Assembly (NCBI RefSeq): GCF_024168645.1
Contig: NZ_JALJWF010000001.1
Location: 3,103,501 to 3,167,500, forward strand
Origin: Pseudomonas sp. GGS8
Lineage (GTDB): Bacteria > Pseudomonadota > Gammaproteobacteria > Pseudomonadales > Pseudomonadaceae
Direction: 5' to 3'
Length of the DNA stretch: 64,000 nucleotides
Below are positions 9,794 through 18,981 of this stretch, in pieces. Positions within the stretch are counted from its first letter, which is position 1; each line of letters begins with the position of its first letter. The position numbers and the translations under genes are program-made. The notes under the pieces are model-generated. The model saw only the letters and a program-made list of their open reading frames with translations. It was not told the origin of the DNA and did no database searches.

Positions 9794-10827
9794 TGAAAGC
9801 GGCGCATCCCGAAGTTGTAGCAGCGAATCGCGTTAACCCCGGTGAGACTTTGCGCCAGGCCCGCGAAAGCAATGGCTGGTCGCTGGCAGAAGTGGCCCTC
9901 AAGCTCAACCTCACCGTCAATTCCCTGAGTAATCTGGAAGCCGGCGCTTTTGACAAGCTGCCTGGCCACACTTTTGCTCGTGGCTATATTCGCGCGTACG
10001 CCAAATTGCTGGGCATGGACCAGGCCGTTCTGGTTCAGCAGTTCGACCAATCCACCGGTACCGACTCCCAGGGCAGCAACGTCCACAGCCTGGGGCGTAT
10101 CGAAGAACCTGTTCGGGTTTCCCACACCATTTTGCGAATTGTCAGCCTGCTGTTGCTGATCGCGGTGATTGGCGGTGGTTTTGTCTGGTGGCAGGATCAA
10201 ACCTCATCGCGCACCAAAGACCTGGTCAGCCTGGCTCCGGAACACGTTGAAGTCGAAGGCGCCGACGGCACCACCCAGATCCATCCGCTGGACGAGCCGG
10301 AAGACCAGGCCGTCGCGCAAGGTGAGGCTGAAGGTGAAACGCCACTGGCGTTGCCGCAGGCCGAGACATCGGCAGAGGAACGAGCCACCGAAGCGAGCGC
10401 ACCGGCCCCAACTCCAGCTCCAGCCGCCCCGGTAGCAACGCCTGTGGCTCCGGCCCACAACACTGCTCCGGTTGTCGCGACACCAGCAGCGCCAGCCCCG
10501 GCTGTTCCTGCGGTACCGGCAGCGGTTGCGACGGCTCCGGTTGCGCCGATCGTTCCAGCTTCTGCTCCAGTAGCTCCGGTTGCGGGCCAAGGCCAGGTTC
10601 AACTGCAATTCACCGCCGATTGCTGGACGCAAGTGACCGACGGCACAGGTAAAGTGCTGTTGAGTGGTCTCAAGCGTAAAGGCGAAAGTGTTTCCGTCAG
10701 CGGCAAGCCGCCCTTTGCCGTGCGTCTGGGCTTCGCCCGTGGCGCGCAGGTCAGCTACAACGGGCAGGTGATTGATGTCGCTCCGTTCACCAGTGGCGAG
10801 ACTGCTCGCCTGAAGTTGGGTCAATAA
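9790..10827 (+). CDS. rodZ: cytoskeleton protein RodZ
   Basis: RodZ anchors MreB to the inner membrane and helps maintain rod shape. The N-terminal helix-turn-helix domain (about residues 17-80, GETLRQARESNGWSLAEVA) is followed by one transmembrane segment near residues 115-135 (ILRIVSLLLLIAVIGGGFVW). A long Ala/Pro/Val-rich periplasmic linker (about 195-270) and a C-terminal beta domain (DUF4115, about 272-345) complete it. The linker is low-complexity, with many APA/PVA repeats, and probably varies in length between strains. The start may be ATG 9790 or 9793. Confidence 0.94.
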   Translation: MMKAAHPEVVAANRVNPGETLRQARESNGWSLAEVALKLNLTVNSLSNLEAGAFDKLPGHTFARGYIRAYAKLLGMDQAVLVQQFDQSTGTDSQGSNVHSLGRIEEPVRVSHTILRIVSLLLLIAVIGGGFVWWQDQTSSRTKDLVSLAPEHVEVEGADGTTQIHPLDEPEDQAVAQGEAEGETPLALPQAETSAEERATEASAPAPTPAPAAPVATPVAPAHNTAPVVATPAAPAPAVPAVPAAVATAPVAPIVPASAPVAPVAGQGQVQLQFTADCWTQVTDGTGKVLLSGLKRKGESVSVSGKPPFAVRLGFARGAQVSYNGQVIDVAPFTSGETARLKLGQ

Positions 10828-10830
10828 GTC

Positions 10831-11940
10831 ATGCACGGCGAATCTCCAATCAAGCGTCGCGAATCCCGGAAAATCTGGGTCGGTAACGTGCCTGTTGGCG
10901 GCGATGCGCCCATCGCTGTGCAGAGCATGACCAACAGCGACACCAATGACGTGGCCGCCACCGTGGCCCAGATCAATCGTCTGGAAGCCGCTGGCGTCGA
11001 TATCGTTCGGGTTTCGGTGCCGGACATGGACGCCGCCGAAGCCTTCGGCAAGATCAAACAACTGGTCAAAGTGCCGTTGGTGGCCGACATCCACTTCGAC
11101 TACAGGATCGCACTGCGCGTAGCCGAACTGGGCGTCGATTGCCTACGGATCAACCCAGGTAACATCGGTCGTGAAGACCGCGTGCGTGCGGTGGTCGATG
11201 CCGCCCGTGATCGCGGGATTCCAATCCGTATCGGCGTGAACGCCGGTTCCCTGGAAAAAGACCTGCAAAAGAAATACGGCGAGCCGACTCCCGCTGCGCT
11301 GGTCGAGTCCGCCCTGCGTCACGTCGAACACCTGGAACGCCTGAACTTCCAGGACTTCAAAGTCAGCGTAAAAGCCTCCGACGTGTTCATGGCCGTTGAA
11401 GCCTACCGTTTGCTGGCCAAGGAAATCGTCCAGCCGTTGCACTTAGGGATCACCGAAGCCGGTGGTTTGCGTTCAGGCACAGTGAAATCCGCCGTGGGCC
11501 TCGGTATGCTGCTTGCCGAAGGGATTGGCGATACTATTCGCATCTCGTTGGCGGCCGACCCGGTCGAGGAAGTGAAAGTCGGCTACGACATTCTCAAATC
11601 CCTGCACCTGCGTTCCCGTGGCATCAACTTCATCGCCTGCCCGAGTTGCTCGCGGCAGAACTTCGATGTGGTCAAAACCATGAACGAGCTGGAAGGGCGT
11701 CTCGAAGACCTGTTGGTGCCGCTGGATGTTGCGGTAATCGGTTGCGTGGTCAACGGGCCGGGCGAAGCCAAGGAAGCCCATATCGGCTTGACCGGCGGCA
11801 CGCCAAACCTGATTTACATCGACGGCAAGCCGTCGCAGAAACTGACGAATGACAATCTGGTGGATGAGCTTGAACGCTTGATCCGGCAGAAAGCGGCCGA
11901 AAAGGTCGAAGCTGACGCAGCTGTAATCGCTCGCGGCTGA
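10831..11940 (+). CDS. ispG: 4-hydroxy-3-methylbut-2-en-1-yl diphosphate synthase IspG
   Basis: IspG (GcpE) is a [4Fe-4S] reductase that converts MEcPP to HMBPP in the methylerythritol phosphate isoprenoid pathway. The 369 aa begin [20 protein letters not shown]. The C-terminal cluster ligands are visible in [11 protein letters not shown] and in [14 protein letters not shown]. It starts three bases after rodZ, with the ribosome-binding site inside the rodZ end. As a cluster enzyme it depends on the nearby isc system. Confidence 0.96.
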   Translation: MHGESPIKRRESRKIWVGNVPVGGDAPIAVQSMTNSDTNDVAATVAQINRLEAAGVDIVRVSVPDMDAAEAFGKIKQLVKVPLVADIHFDYRIALRVAELGVDCLRINPGNIGREDRVRAVVDAARDRGIPIRIGVNAGSLEKDLQKKYGEPTPAALVESALRHVEHLERLNFQDFKVSVKASDVFMAVEAYRLLAKEIVQPLHLGITEAGGLRSGTVKSAVGLGMLLAEGIGDTIRISLAADPVEEVKVGYDILKSLHLRSRGINFIACPSCSRQNFDVVKTMNELEGRLEDLLVPLDVAVIGCVVNGPGEAKEAHIGLTGGTPNLIYIDGKPSQKLTNDNLVDELERLIRQKAAEKVEADAAVIARG

Positions 11941-11977
11941 CTCTGACTAAAGAGCCGAATGAATTTAAGGATTTAAA

Positions 11978-13267
11978 GTGAGCAAGTCTCTGCAAGCCAT
12001 TCGTGGCATGAACGACATCCTGCCCGAACAGACTCCCCTGTGGCGTCATTTCGAGGGCACCGTCTCGCGTCTGCTGGATAACTACGGTTACAAGCAGATC
12101 CGTATGCCGATCGTCGAGTTCACCGAGCTGTTCAAGCGCTCCATCGGTGAAGTGACCGACATCGTCGAAAAAGAGATGTACACCTTCGAAGACCGCAACG
12201 GCGATTCCCTGACCCTGCGCCCTGAAGGCACAGCGGCCTGCGTGCGTGCGGTGCTCGAACACGGCATTACCGGCGGCGGCCAGGTGCAGAAACTCTGGTA
12301 CATCGGCCCGATGTTCCGCCACGAACGTCCGCAGAAAGGCCGTTATCGCCAGTTCCACCAGATCGGTTGTGAAGTCTTCAACCTCGACGGTCCGGACATC
12401 GACGCCGAGCTGATCGTGCTGACCTGGCGCCTGTGGGGCGAGCTGGGTATTCGCGATGCGGTCAAGCTCGAGCTCAACAGCCTGGGCACTGCCGAATCCC
12501 GCAGTCGTTATCGTGAAGCACTGGTCGAATACCTGTCCGCTCGCCTGGATCAACTGGACGAAGACAGCCAGCGCCGTCTGAAGACCAACCCGCTGCGCGT
12601 TCTGGATACCAAGAACGCCGATACTCAAGCGGTGCTGGCCGACGCGCCGAAAATGGCCGACTACCTCGACGAAGAATCCCGCGTGCACTTCGAGGGCCTC
12701 AGGGCTCGTCTGGACGCCGCCGGCATTCCTTACGTGATCAACCCGAAGCTGGTTCGCGGGCTGGATTACTACAGCAAGACCGTTTTCGAATGGGTCACCG
12801 ACCAATTGGGCGCCCAAGGCACGGTGTGTGCCGGTGGTCGTTACGACGGTCTGGTGGAGCAGATGGGCGGCAAGCCGACCCCCGGCGTCGGTTTCGCCAT
12901 GGGCATCGAGCGTCTGGTGCTGCTGCTTGAAACCCTGGAGCAGATTCCCGAAGAAATCTCCCGTCAGGTCGACGTTTACCTCTGCGCCTTCGGTGAAGCC
13001 GCCGAGCTGGCCGGTCTGGCCCTGAGCGAGCGTGTTCGCGATCAATTGCCCAACCTGCGCCTGCAAGTGAATGCCGGTGCTGGCAGCTTCAAAAGCCAGT
13101 TCAAGAAAGCCGACAAGAGCGGTGCGCTGTACGCATTGATCCTCGGTGACGACGAAATGGCCCAGCAAGTGGTAGGTTTCAAACCCCTGCGTGGCCAGGG
13201 CGAACAACAAAGCATTGCCTGGGATGCGCTTGCTGCACACCTGGCCACCTGCGTCGTGCAGGGTTGA
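11978..13267 (+). CDS. hisS: histidyl-tRNA synthetase
   Basis: HisRS is a class II aminoacyl-tRNA synthetase. The 429-residue protein starts at GTG 11978 after TAAGGA. Motif 2 ([18 protein letters not shown]), the histidine-specific motif ([15 protein letters not shown]) and motif 3 ([14 protein letters not shown]) are visible. The C-terminal anticodon-binding domain covers about residues 325-429. It sits between ispG and the yfgM-like gene, the conserved gammaproteobacterial order. Confidence 0.97.
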   Translation: MSKSLQAIRGMNDILPEQTPLWRHFEGTVSRLLDNYGYKQIRMPIVEFTELFKRSIGEVTDIVEKEMYTFEDRNGDSLTLRPEGTAACVRAVLEHGITGGGQVQKLWYIGPMFRHERPQKGRYRQFHQIGCEVFNLDGPDIDAELIVLTWRLWGELGIRDAVKLELNSLGTAESRSRYREALVEYLSARLDQLDEDSQRRLKTNPLRVLDTKNADTQAVLADAPKMADYLDEESRVHFEGLRARLDAAGIPYVINPKLVRGLDYYSKTVFEWVTDQLGAQGTVCAGGRYDGLVEQMGGKPTPGVGFAMGIERLVLLLETLEQIPEEISRQVDVYLCAFGEAAELAGLALSERVRDQLPNLRLQVNAGAGSFKSQFKKADKSGALYALILGDDEMAQQVVGFKPLRGQGEQQSIAWDALAAHLATCVVQG

Positions 13268-13307
13268 AGCTGTCAAACAGCCGATTTAGCGATTAAGGAG
13301 TATTGGG

Positions 13308-13949
13308 GTGTCGAGTACCGAAGACGAACATCTGGCGGAGTTGAAGGACTGGTGGACACGCAATGGCAAGCCCCTGGTCACTGGCGGCCTGTTGGCGCTG
13401 GTCATTGTGTTCGGCTGGCAGGCCTTTCAGAAGTATCAGAGCAATCAGTCGCAGGGCGCCTCGATTCTCTATCAGCAATTGCTGGAAACCACGCTGACGC
13501 CTGATGGCAAGCCTGATGCTGCACGTGTTTCGGAACTGGCCGGCAAGCTCAACAGCGAGTTCGGCGGCACTGCTTACGCGCAATACGGCAGCCTGTTCGT
13601 GGCGAAAGTCGCGGTCGACAGCGGCAAGCTGGACGACGCAGCCAGCGAGCTGAAAGCCATTGTCGACAAACCGGCCAACCCGGCACTGGGCGAAATCGCC
13701 CGTCAGCGCCTGGCGCAGGTACTGGCCGCGCAGAACAAGGTCGATGAAGCCCTGAAACTGCTCGAAGGCGATGCCGACAAGGCCTTCCTGGCCACTCGCG
13801 AAGAACTCAAGGGCGACTTGCTGGTGCAACTGGGTCGTACCGACGAAGCGAACGCGGCGTATCAAAAAGCCAAGGCGGCACTGTCGGATGAAGCGGCGGT
13901 CGGTGGCTTACAAATCAAGCTGGACGACCTGGCCAAAGGGGATGCGTGA
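13308..13949 (+). CDS. YfgM-like membrane-anchored TPR protein
   Basis: This 213-residue protein matches the YfgM/ancillary SecYEG translocon subunit family (TPR_21). YfgM is an inner-membrane protein that interacts with PpiD and SecYEG to help proteins through the periplasm. A short cytoplasmic N-terminus (STEDEHLAELKDWWTRNGKP) is followed by one transmembrane helix (about residues 24-42) and TPR-like helices. It starts at GTG 13308 with AAGGAG upstream. Its end overlaps bamB by eight bases, linking it to outer-membrane protein assembly. Confidence 0.88.
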   Translation: MSSTEDEHLAELKDWWTRNGKPLVTGGLLALVIVFGWQAFQKYQSNQSQGASILYQQLLETTLTPDGKPDAARVSELAGKLNSEFGGTAYAQYGSLFVAKVAVDSGKLDDAASELKAIVDKPANPALGEIARQRLAQVLAAQNKVDEALKLLEGDADKAFLATREELKGDLLVQLGRTDEANAAYQKAKAALSDEAAVGGLQIKLDDLAKGDA

Positions 13950-15093
13950 CGTGATCCGTTGGAAACATGCAGCATTGCTGGCTCTGGCCATTCTGGCCGC
14001 GGGTTGCAGCAGCAACAGCAAAAAAGAATTGCCACCGGCCGAGTTGACCGACTTCAAAGAAGAAGTGGTTCTGCACAAGCAGTGGAGTCGTTCGATCGGT
14101 AACGGTCAGGGCGAAACCTACAACATGCTGGTTCCGGCGATCGATGGCGATACCATCTATGCCGCCGACGTCACCGGTGTGGTGATGGCGATGGATCGCA
14201 GCAATGGCGACGTCAAATGGAAGAAGAAGCTTGAACTGCCTGTTTCCGGCGCCGTTGGCGTGGGTTACGGTCTGGTCATGATCGGCACGCTCAAGGGCGA
14301 AATCGTTGCCCTGGACGCCAGCAGCGGTGAAGAGAAATGGCGCGCTCGCGTGACCAGTGAAGTCCTCGCGCCGCCAGCCACCAACGGTGACGTTGTGGTG
14401 GTTCAGACCCAGGATGACCGTCTGATTGGTCTGGATGCCGCCACCGGCAACCAGCGCTGGTTGTATGACAGCACCCCAGCGGTTCTGACCCTGCGCGGCA
14501 CCAGCGCACCGATCGTCACCAACCGCCTTGCGGTGGCTGGCCTGTCGACCGGTAAAGTGGTCGCTCTGGATATTTCCAACGGCGTGCCGGTGTGGGAACA
14601 GCGTGTAGCGATTCCACAAGGTCGTTCGGAACTGGAGCGTGTGGTCGATATCGACGGTGGCTTGCTGTTGTCCGGCGGGACGCTGTACGTCGCCAGCTAC
14701 CAGGGTCGCGTCGCGGCGCTGGACCTGGAAAGCGGTCGTCAGCTCTGGCAGCGTGATGCTTCCAGCTATGCCGGTGTCGCCCAGGGTTTTGGCAGCGTCT
14801 ACGTGAGCCTGTCTTCGGGCACCGTTGAAGGCGTTGACGAACGTTCCACCACTGCATTGTGGAGTAACGATTCGCTGGCCCGCCGTCAACTGTCGGCCCC
14901 GGAAGTGTTTTCCAGCTACGTTGCAGTCGGTGACCTGGAAGGTTACCTGCACTTGCTGAGTCAGGTGGACGGTCGTTTCGTCGGCCGCGAGCGCATCGAC
15001 AGCGACGGCCTGCGTGCCCGTCCGCTGGTGGTGGGTGACACGATTTATGTGTATGGCAACAGCGGCAAATTGGAAGCCCTGACCATCAAGTAA
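13942..15093 (+). CDS. bamB: outer membrane protein assembly factor BamB
   Basis: BamB is a lipoprotein subunit of the BAM complex that inserts beta-barrel proteins into the outer membrane. The chosen ATG 13942 (MRDVIRWKHA) gives 383 residues; GTG 13951 is a possible alternative. The signal sequence ends in the lipobox LAAGC with Cys22. The rest contains PQQ-like beta-propeller repeats (for example GDVKWKKKL, GEEKWRARV, GNQRWLYD, GRQLWQRD). The start overlaps the yfgM-like gene by eight bases. Two hairpins follow it before der. Confidence 0.95.
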   Translation: MRDVIRWKHAALLALAILAAGCSSNSKKELPPAELTDFKEEVVLHKQWSRSIGNGQGETYNMLVPAIDGDTIYAADVTGVVMAMDRSNGDVKWKKKLELPVSGAVGVGYGLVMIGTLKGEIVALDASSGEEKWRARVTSEVLAPPATNGDVVVVQTQDDRLIGLDAATGNQRWLYDSTPAVLTLRGTSAPIVTNRLAVAGLSTGKVVALDISNGVPVWEQRVAIPQGRSELERVVDIDGGLLLSGGTLYVASYQGRVAALDLESGRQLWQRDASSYAGVAQGFGSVYVSLSSGTVEGVDERSTTALWSNDSLARRQLSAPEVFSSYVAVGDLEGYLHLLSQVDGRFVGRERIDSDGLRARPLVVGDTIYVYGNSGKLEALTIK

Positions 15094-15100
15094 AGACTAT

Positions 15101-15122
15101 GCTTGGGGTTTAACCCCCAAGC
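15101..15122 (+). terminator. hairpin after bamB
   Basis: GCTTGGGG and CCCCAAGC form an eight-base stem with a short loop, seven bases after the bamB stop. No long T-run follows, so it may act as an RNA-stabilising hairpin rather than a full terminator. Confidence 0.4.
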
Positions 15123-15172
15123 GGCCTTGTTCTGCAAGGCTCGCAGCGCTTCCAGGCGCTGCCCCGAGCACC

Positions 15173-15203
15173 AGCCGCTGCCTCGCAGCGGCTTTTGTAT
15201 TTT
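15173..15203 (+). terminator. intrinsic terminator between bamB and der
   Basis: GCCGCTG and CAGCGGC (15174-15180 and 15186-15192) form a seven-base stem with the loop CCTCG, followed by TTTTGTATTTT. This is a good intrinsic terminator for the upstream operon. der therefore needs either read-through or its own promoter. Confidence 0.65.
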
Positions 15204-15228
15204 CTGAAATAACGAAGTGGAGAGCCGC

Positions 15229-16698
15229 ATGGTTCCCGTAATCGCCCTGGTGGGCCGACCGAACGTCGGCAAGTCCACCTTGTTCAACCGCCTGACCAGG
15301 ACTCGCGACGCCATCGTCGGCGACTTGTCCGGTCTGACCCGTGATCGCCAATACGGTGAGGCCAAGTGGCAAGGGCGTTCCTACATTCTGGTCGACACCG
15401 GCGGTATCTCCGGTGACGAGCACGGTATGGACGAAAAGATGGCCGAGCAGTCGCTGCTGGCCATTGAAGAAGCGGATGTCGTTCTGTTCCTGGTAGATGC
15501 CAAAGCCGGTTTCACCGCCGCCGACCAGATGATCGCCGAGCACTTGCGCAAGCGAAACAAGCGTTCCTACGTGGTCGCCAACAAGGTCGACAACATCGAC
15601 CCTGAAATGGCCCGCGCCGAATTCGCCCCGTTGGGCATGGGCCACGCGATCCCGATCGCCGGTGCCCATGGTCGTGGCATCACCCAGATGCTGGAAATCG
15701 CCCTGAGCGACTTCCCGAAAGACGAAGAAGAGCCGGAAGAAGGCGAAGAAGAAGTCGTTGCCGAAGGTGAGGAAGCCAAGCGCATTCCTGGCCCAAGCGA
15801 AAAAGACGGTATCAAGATCGCTATCATCGGTCGTCCGAACGTCGGCAAGTCGACCTTGGTCAACCGCATGCTGGGTGAAGATCGGGTGATCGTGTATGAC
15901 CAACCCGGTACCACCCGCGACAGTATCTACATCCCGTTCGAACGTAACGACGAGAAGTACACGCTGATCGACACCGCTGGTGTACGCAAGCGCGGCAAGA
16001 TTCACGAAGAAGTCGAAAAATTCTCCGTGGTCAAAACCCTGCAGGCGATTAAAGACGCCAACGTGGTGATCTTCGTGATGGACGCCCGCGAAGGCGTGGT
16101 GGACCACGACCTCAACCTGCTGGGCTTTGCCCTTGAAGCCGGTCGTGCGCTGGTTATCGCGATCAACAAGTGGGACGGCATGACGCCGAGCGAGCGCGAC
16201 TTCGTGAAGGTCGAGCTGCAACGTCGACTGTTCTTCGTCGACTTCGCCGACATCCACTTCATCTCGGCCCTGCACGGCACTGGCGTAGGCAACCTCTACG
16301 CTTCGGTACAGAACTCGTTCAAGTCCGCGGTCACCCGCTGGCCGACCAACCGCCTGACCCAGATTCTGGAAGATGCGGTTGGCGAGCACGCGCCACCGAT
16401 GGTCAACAACCGTCGGATCAAGCTGCGTTATGCCCACTTGGGTGGTGCGAACCCGCCGATCATCGTGATCCACGGTAACCAGATCGAGAAGGTGCCGAAG
16501 TCTTACGTCCGTTATCTGGAAAACACTTACCGTCGTGTGCTCAAACTGGTCGGTACGCCGATCCGCATCGAGTTCAAGGGCGGCGAGAACCCGTACGAAG
16601 GTAACAAAAACACGCTCACCGACCGTCAGGTCAACAAGAAGCGTCGTTTGATGTCGCACCACAAGAAGGCCGACAAGAAGCGCCGCGACAAGCGCTGA
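15229..16698 (+). CDS. der: ribosome-associated double GTPase Der (EngA)
   Basis: Der has two tandem GTPase domains and a KH-like C-terminal domain and is essential for 50S ribosome assembly. ATG 15229 ([17 protein letters not shown]) is preferred over the in-frame GTG four codons earlier, because GTGGAGAG acts as ribosome-binding site. This gives 489 aa. The two P-loops are [12 protein letters not shown] and [12 protein letters not shown]. Switch II elements (DTGGI, DTAGV) and NKxD motifs (NKVD, NKWD) are present in each. A Glu-rich linker (about residues 165-185) separates the G domains. Confidence 0.97.
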   Translation: MVPVIALVGRPNVGKSTLFNRLTRTRDAIVGDLSGLTRDRQYGEAKWQGRSYILVDTGGISGDEHGMDEKMAEQSLLAIEEADVVLFLVDAKAGFTAADQMIAEHLRKRNKRSYVVANKVDNIDPEMARAEFAPLGMGHAIPIAGAHGRGITQMLEIALSDFPKDEEEPEEGEEEVVAEGEEAKRIPGPSEKDGIKIAIIGRPNVGKSTLVNRMLGEDRVIVYDQPGTTRDSIYIPFERNDEKYTLIDTAGVRKRGKIHEEVEKFSVVKTLQAIKDANVVIFVMDAREGVVDHDLNLLGFALEAGRALVIAINKWDGMTPSERDFVKVELQRRLFFVDFADIHFISALHGTGVGNLYASVQNSFKSAVTRWPTNRLTQILEDAVGEHAPPMVNNRRIKLRYAHLGGANPPIIVIHGNQIEKVPKSYVRYLENTYRRVLKLVGTPIRIEFKGGENPYEGNKNTLTDRQVNKKRRLMSHHKKADKKRRDKR

Positions 16699-16716
16699 TC
16701 TATGGCTAACCCGGCT

Positions 16717-16809
16717 CCTGTGGGAGCGGGCTTGCCCGCGATGAACGATAACGCGGTGTACCTGTGACACCGCGGCGTGACCATCGCGGGCAAGCCACGC
16801 TCCCACAGG
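16717..16809. repeat. REP pair (inverted) after der
   Basis: Two copies of the Pseudomonas REP (arm CCTGTGGGAGCGGGCTTG and its near-complement with GGCAAGCCACGCTCCCACAGG) face each other. An internal CGCGGTGT/ACACCGCG hairpin lies between them. Confidence 0.85.
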
Positions 16810-16821
16810 ATCGGGTTAAAG

Positions 16822-16847
16822 AAAGGGCGCTTTATGCGCCTTTTTTT
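16822..16847 (+). terminator. intrinsic terminator downstream of der
   Basis: GGCGC and GCGCC close a TTTAT loop and are followed by seven T residues. The same sequence starts with an A-run, so it may also work on the other strand. Confidence 0.7.
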
Positions 16848-16921
16848 ATGGGCGTCGTTTGGGCTATCCTCGGGCTCTCCCGTGCCGCCGTTAGAGCCGG
16901 GTGTAGCGCAGGGAATCACCG

Positions 16922-18070
16922 ATGATCACCAGTAAGCTGCCGAATGTCGGCATCACTATCTTCACGCAGATGTCTCAGCTCGCGGCGCAAACCGGGGCGA
17001 TCAATCTGTCCCAGGGTTTTCCCGATTTCGACGGCCCGCAGGCCTTGCGCGATGCGGTCGGTCGGCATATCGCCAGTGGCCATAACCAGTATTCGCCGAT
17101 GACCGGCTTGCCGGCGTTGCGTCAGCAGATCGCGGCGAAGATCGCCCGCAGCTACGGCGCCCACGTCGATGCTGACAATGAAGTGACGGTCACTCCCGGC
17201 GCGACTCAGGCGATTTTTTGCGCGATTCAGGCGGTGATCCACAGCGGCGATGAAGTGATCGTGTTTGATCCGGCCTACGACAGTTATGAACCTTCGGTGG
17301 AGTTGGCCGGTGGTCGTTGTGTGCATGTGCAACTGGGCCTGAAAGACTTTTCCATCGATTTCCAGAAGCTTGCTGAAGCCATTACGCCGCGCACGCGGAT
17401 GATCATTCTCAATACCCCGCACAACCCCAGCGGCGCACTGATCAGCCGTGCCGAACTGGATCAGTTGGCGGCATTGATCCGCGACCGCGACATCTATGTG
17501 ATCAGCGACGAAGTCTACGAACACTTGGTGTTCGATGGCGTGCCTCACGCCAGCGTATTGGCCCATGAAGAGCTGTATCAGCGTGCTTTCGTGGTCAGTT
17601 CGTTCGGCAAGACGTACCACGTCACCGGTTGGAAAACCGGTTATGTCGTGGCACCGCCAGCCCTTACCGCGGAGCTGCGCAAGGTGCACCAGTACGTCAG
17701 TTTCTGCGGCGTGACGCCGTTGCAGTACGCCTTGGCCGATTACATGGCCGAGCACCCGGAACACGTTGAAGAGCTGCCGGGCTTCTATCAAGCCAAGCGC
17801 GATCTGTTCTGCGATCTGCTGACGCCATCGCGCTTCAGTTTTACTCGCGTGGCCGGTACTTATTTCCAACTGGTCGATTATTCGCAGATTCGCCCGGACC
17901 TCAATGACGTCGAAATGGCGCTATGGATGACCCGCGAGCATGGCGTCGCGAGCATCCCGATCTCGGTTTTCTACCAGACGCCACCGGTCGGCCAGCGTCT
18001 GGTGCGTCTGTGCTTTGCCAAGCGCGAGGAGACCCTGCGTGAAGCAGCGGCAAAACTATGCGTGATTTGA
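16922..18070 (+). CDS. PLP-dependent methionine/glutamine-type aminotransferase (YbdL-like)
   Basis: This 382-residue fold-type I aminotransferase resembles YbdL/MccB and glutamine transaminase K. Members transaminate methionine, glutamine and aromatic 2-oxo acids. Visible features are the substrate loop NLSQGFPDFDGP, the PLP-binding lysine in SSFGKTYHVTGWKTGY, the NTPHNPSG motif, and arginine in VRLCFAKRE. Its last 13 bases overlap the next gene, an omega-amidase. That pairing is the classic partner arrangement for removing the 2-oxoglutaramate formed by glutamine transamination, so a role in methionine salvage is inferred. Confidence 0.88.
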   Translation: MITSKLPNVGITIFTQMSQLAAQTGAINLSQGFPDFDGPQALRDAVGRHIASGHNQYSPMTGLPALRQQIAAKIARSYGAHVDADNEVTVTPGATQAIFCAIQAVIHSGDEVIVFDPAYDSYEPSVELAGGRCVHVQLGLKDFSIDFQKLAEAITPRTRMIILNTPHNPSGALISRAELDQLAALIRDRDIYVISDEVYEHLVFDGVPHASVLAHEELYQRAFVVSSFGKTYHVTGWKTGYVVAPPALTAELRKVHQYVSFCGVTPLQYALADYMAEHPEHVEELPGFYQAKRDLFCDLLTPSRFSFTRVAGTYFQLVDYSQIRPDLNDVEMALWMTREHGVASIPISVFYQTPPVGQRLVRLCFAKREETLREAAAKLCVI

Positions 18071-18849
18071 GTGCTCTGCCCAATCTGAATCTCGCACTGA
18101 TCCAGACCACCCTGGCCTGGCATGATCGTCAGGCCAACCTGGAGCATTTCGAGCCGTTGCTGGAACAGGCTCGCGGCGCGGACCTGATCATCCTGCCGGA
18201 GATGTTCACCACCGGTTTCTCCATGGAATCGCAAACCCTCGCCGAGCCGGAAAATGGCCCTACCTGTAAATGGATGCGGGCTCAGGCGGCGAAGCTGGGG
18301 GCGGTGGTGACCGGCAGCATCATCGTCCAGGCGGCTGACGGCAGCTATCGCAACCGTCTGTTGTGGGCGCGACCGGACGGGGAGGTGTGGCACTACGACA
18401 AGCGTCACCTGTTCCGCATGGCGGGCGAGAACAACCACTACACCCCGGGCGAGCGTCAGGTGCAGTTCGAATTGAAGGGCTGGCGAGTACGACCGCTGAT
18501 TTGCTACGACCTGCGCTTCCCGGTCTGGAGTCGCGATCCGCAAGACACCGACTTGCTGCTGTACACCGCCAACTGGCCGGGTGCACGGCGTCAGCACTGG
18601 AACCGTTTGCTGCCGGCACGGGCGATCGAAAACCTCTGCTATGTGGCGGCGGTGAACCGCATCGGTACCGATGGCAAAGGCTTTGCGTATACCGGTGACA
18701 GTCAGGTCCTGGATTTTCAGGGTGAGACGTTGCTCAGCGCAGGCGATGCCGATGGCGTATTCATGGTCGTGCTCGACGCGGCGGAACTGGCGGCTTATCG
18801 CACACGGTTCCCGGCGAATCTGGATGCGGATACCTTCGAGTTCACCTGA
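18058..18849 (+). CDS. nitrilase-family omega-amidase (YafV-like)
   Basis: This carbon-nitrogen hydrolase is most like YafV/Nit2 omega-amidases, which hydrolyse 2-oxoglutaramate or 2-oxosuccinamate. The triad is visible: Glu in LPEMFTTGFSM, Lys in HYDKRHLFRM, and Cys in ICYDLRFPVWSR. The length of 263 aa is normal. ATG 18058 overlaps the aminotransferase end by 13 bases, so the two are co-translated. The product (2-oxoglutarate) would pull the glutamine-dependent transamination forward. The exact substrate is not proven by sequence. Confidence 0.88.
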   Translation: MRDLSALPNLNLALIQTTLAWHDRQANLEHFEPLLEQARGADLIILPEMFTTGFSMESQTLAEPENGPTCKWMRAQAAKLGAVVTGSIIVQAADGSYRNRLLWARPDGEVWHYDKRHLFRMAGENNHYTPGERQVQFELKGWRVRPLICYDLRFPVWSRDPQDTDLLLYTANWPGARRQHWNRLLPARAIENLCYVAAVNRIGTDGKGFAYTGDSQVLDFQGETLLSAGDADGVFMVVLDAAELAAYRTRFPANLDADTFEFT

Positions 18850-18868
18850 GATTTTCGCTGCCTGACAG

Positions 18869-18900
18869 GGCCTCATCGCGGGCTTGCCCGCGATGAGGCC
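18869..18900. repeat. single REP as a 32-base perfect palindrome
   Basis: GGCCTCATCGCGGGC is followed by TT and its exact complement. It carries the REP core GGGCTTGCCC but has symmetric arms, and lies between convergent genes. Confidence 0.8.
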
Positions 18901-18926
18901 ATTACAGGCAATACAAAAATGCAGGC

Positions 18927-18963
18927 AAAAAAAGGCCCCGAGGTTCTCACCCCGGGGCCTTTT
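18927..18963. terminator. bidirectional terminator between the omega-amidase gene and leuA
   Basis: AAAAGGCCCCG and CGGGGCCTTTT form an 11-base stem with an A-run on one side and T-run on the other. It can terminate both convergent units. Confidence 0.8.
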
Positions 18964-18981
18964 GCATTGCTGCGAAGGGGC

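Noticed and set aside
15097..16806. 569-codon minus-strand frame opposite der
   Set aside because: It runs through the der gene and into a REP, without a family match.
16717..16809. CRISPR-like repeat arrays
   Set aside because: The repeats are inverted, scattered REP pairs of varying arms. There are no regularly spaced direct repeats or cas genes.
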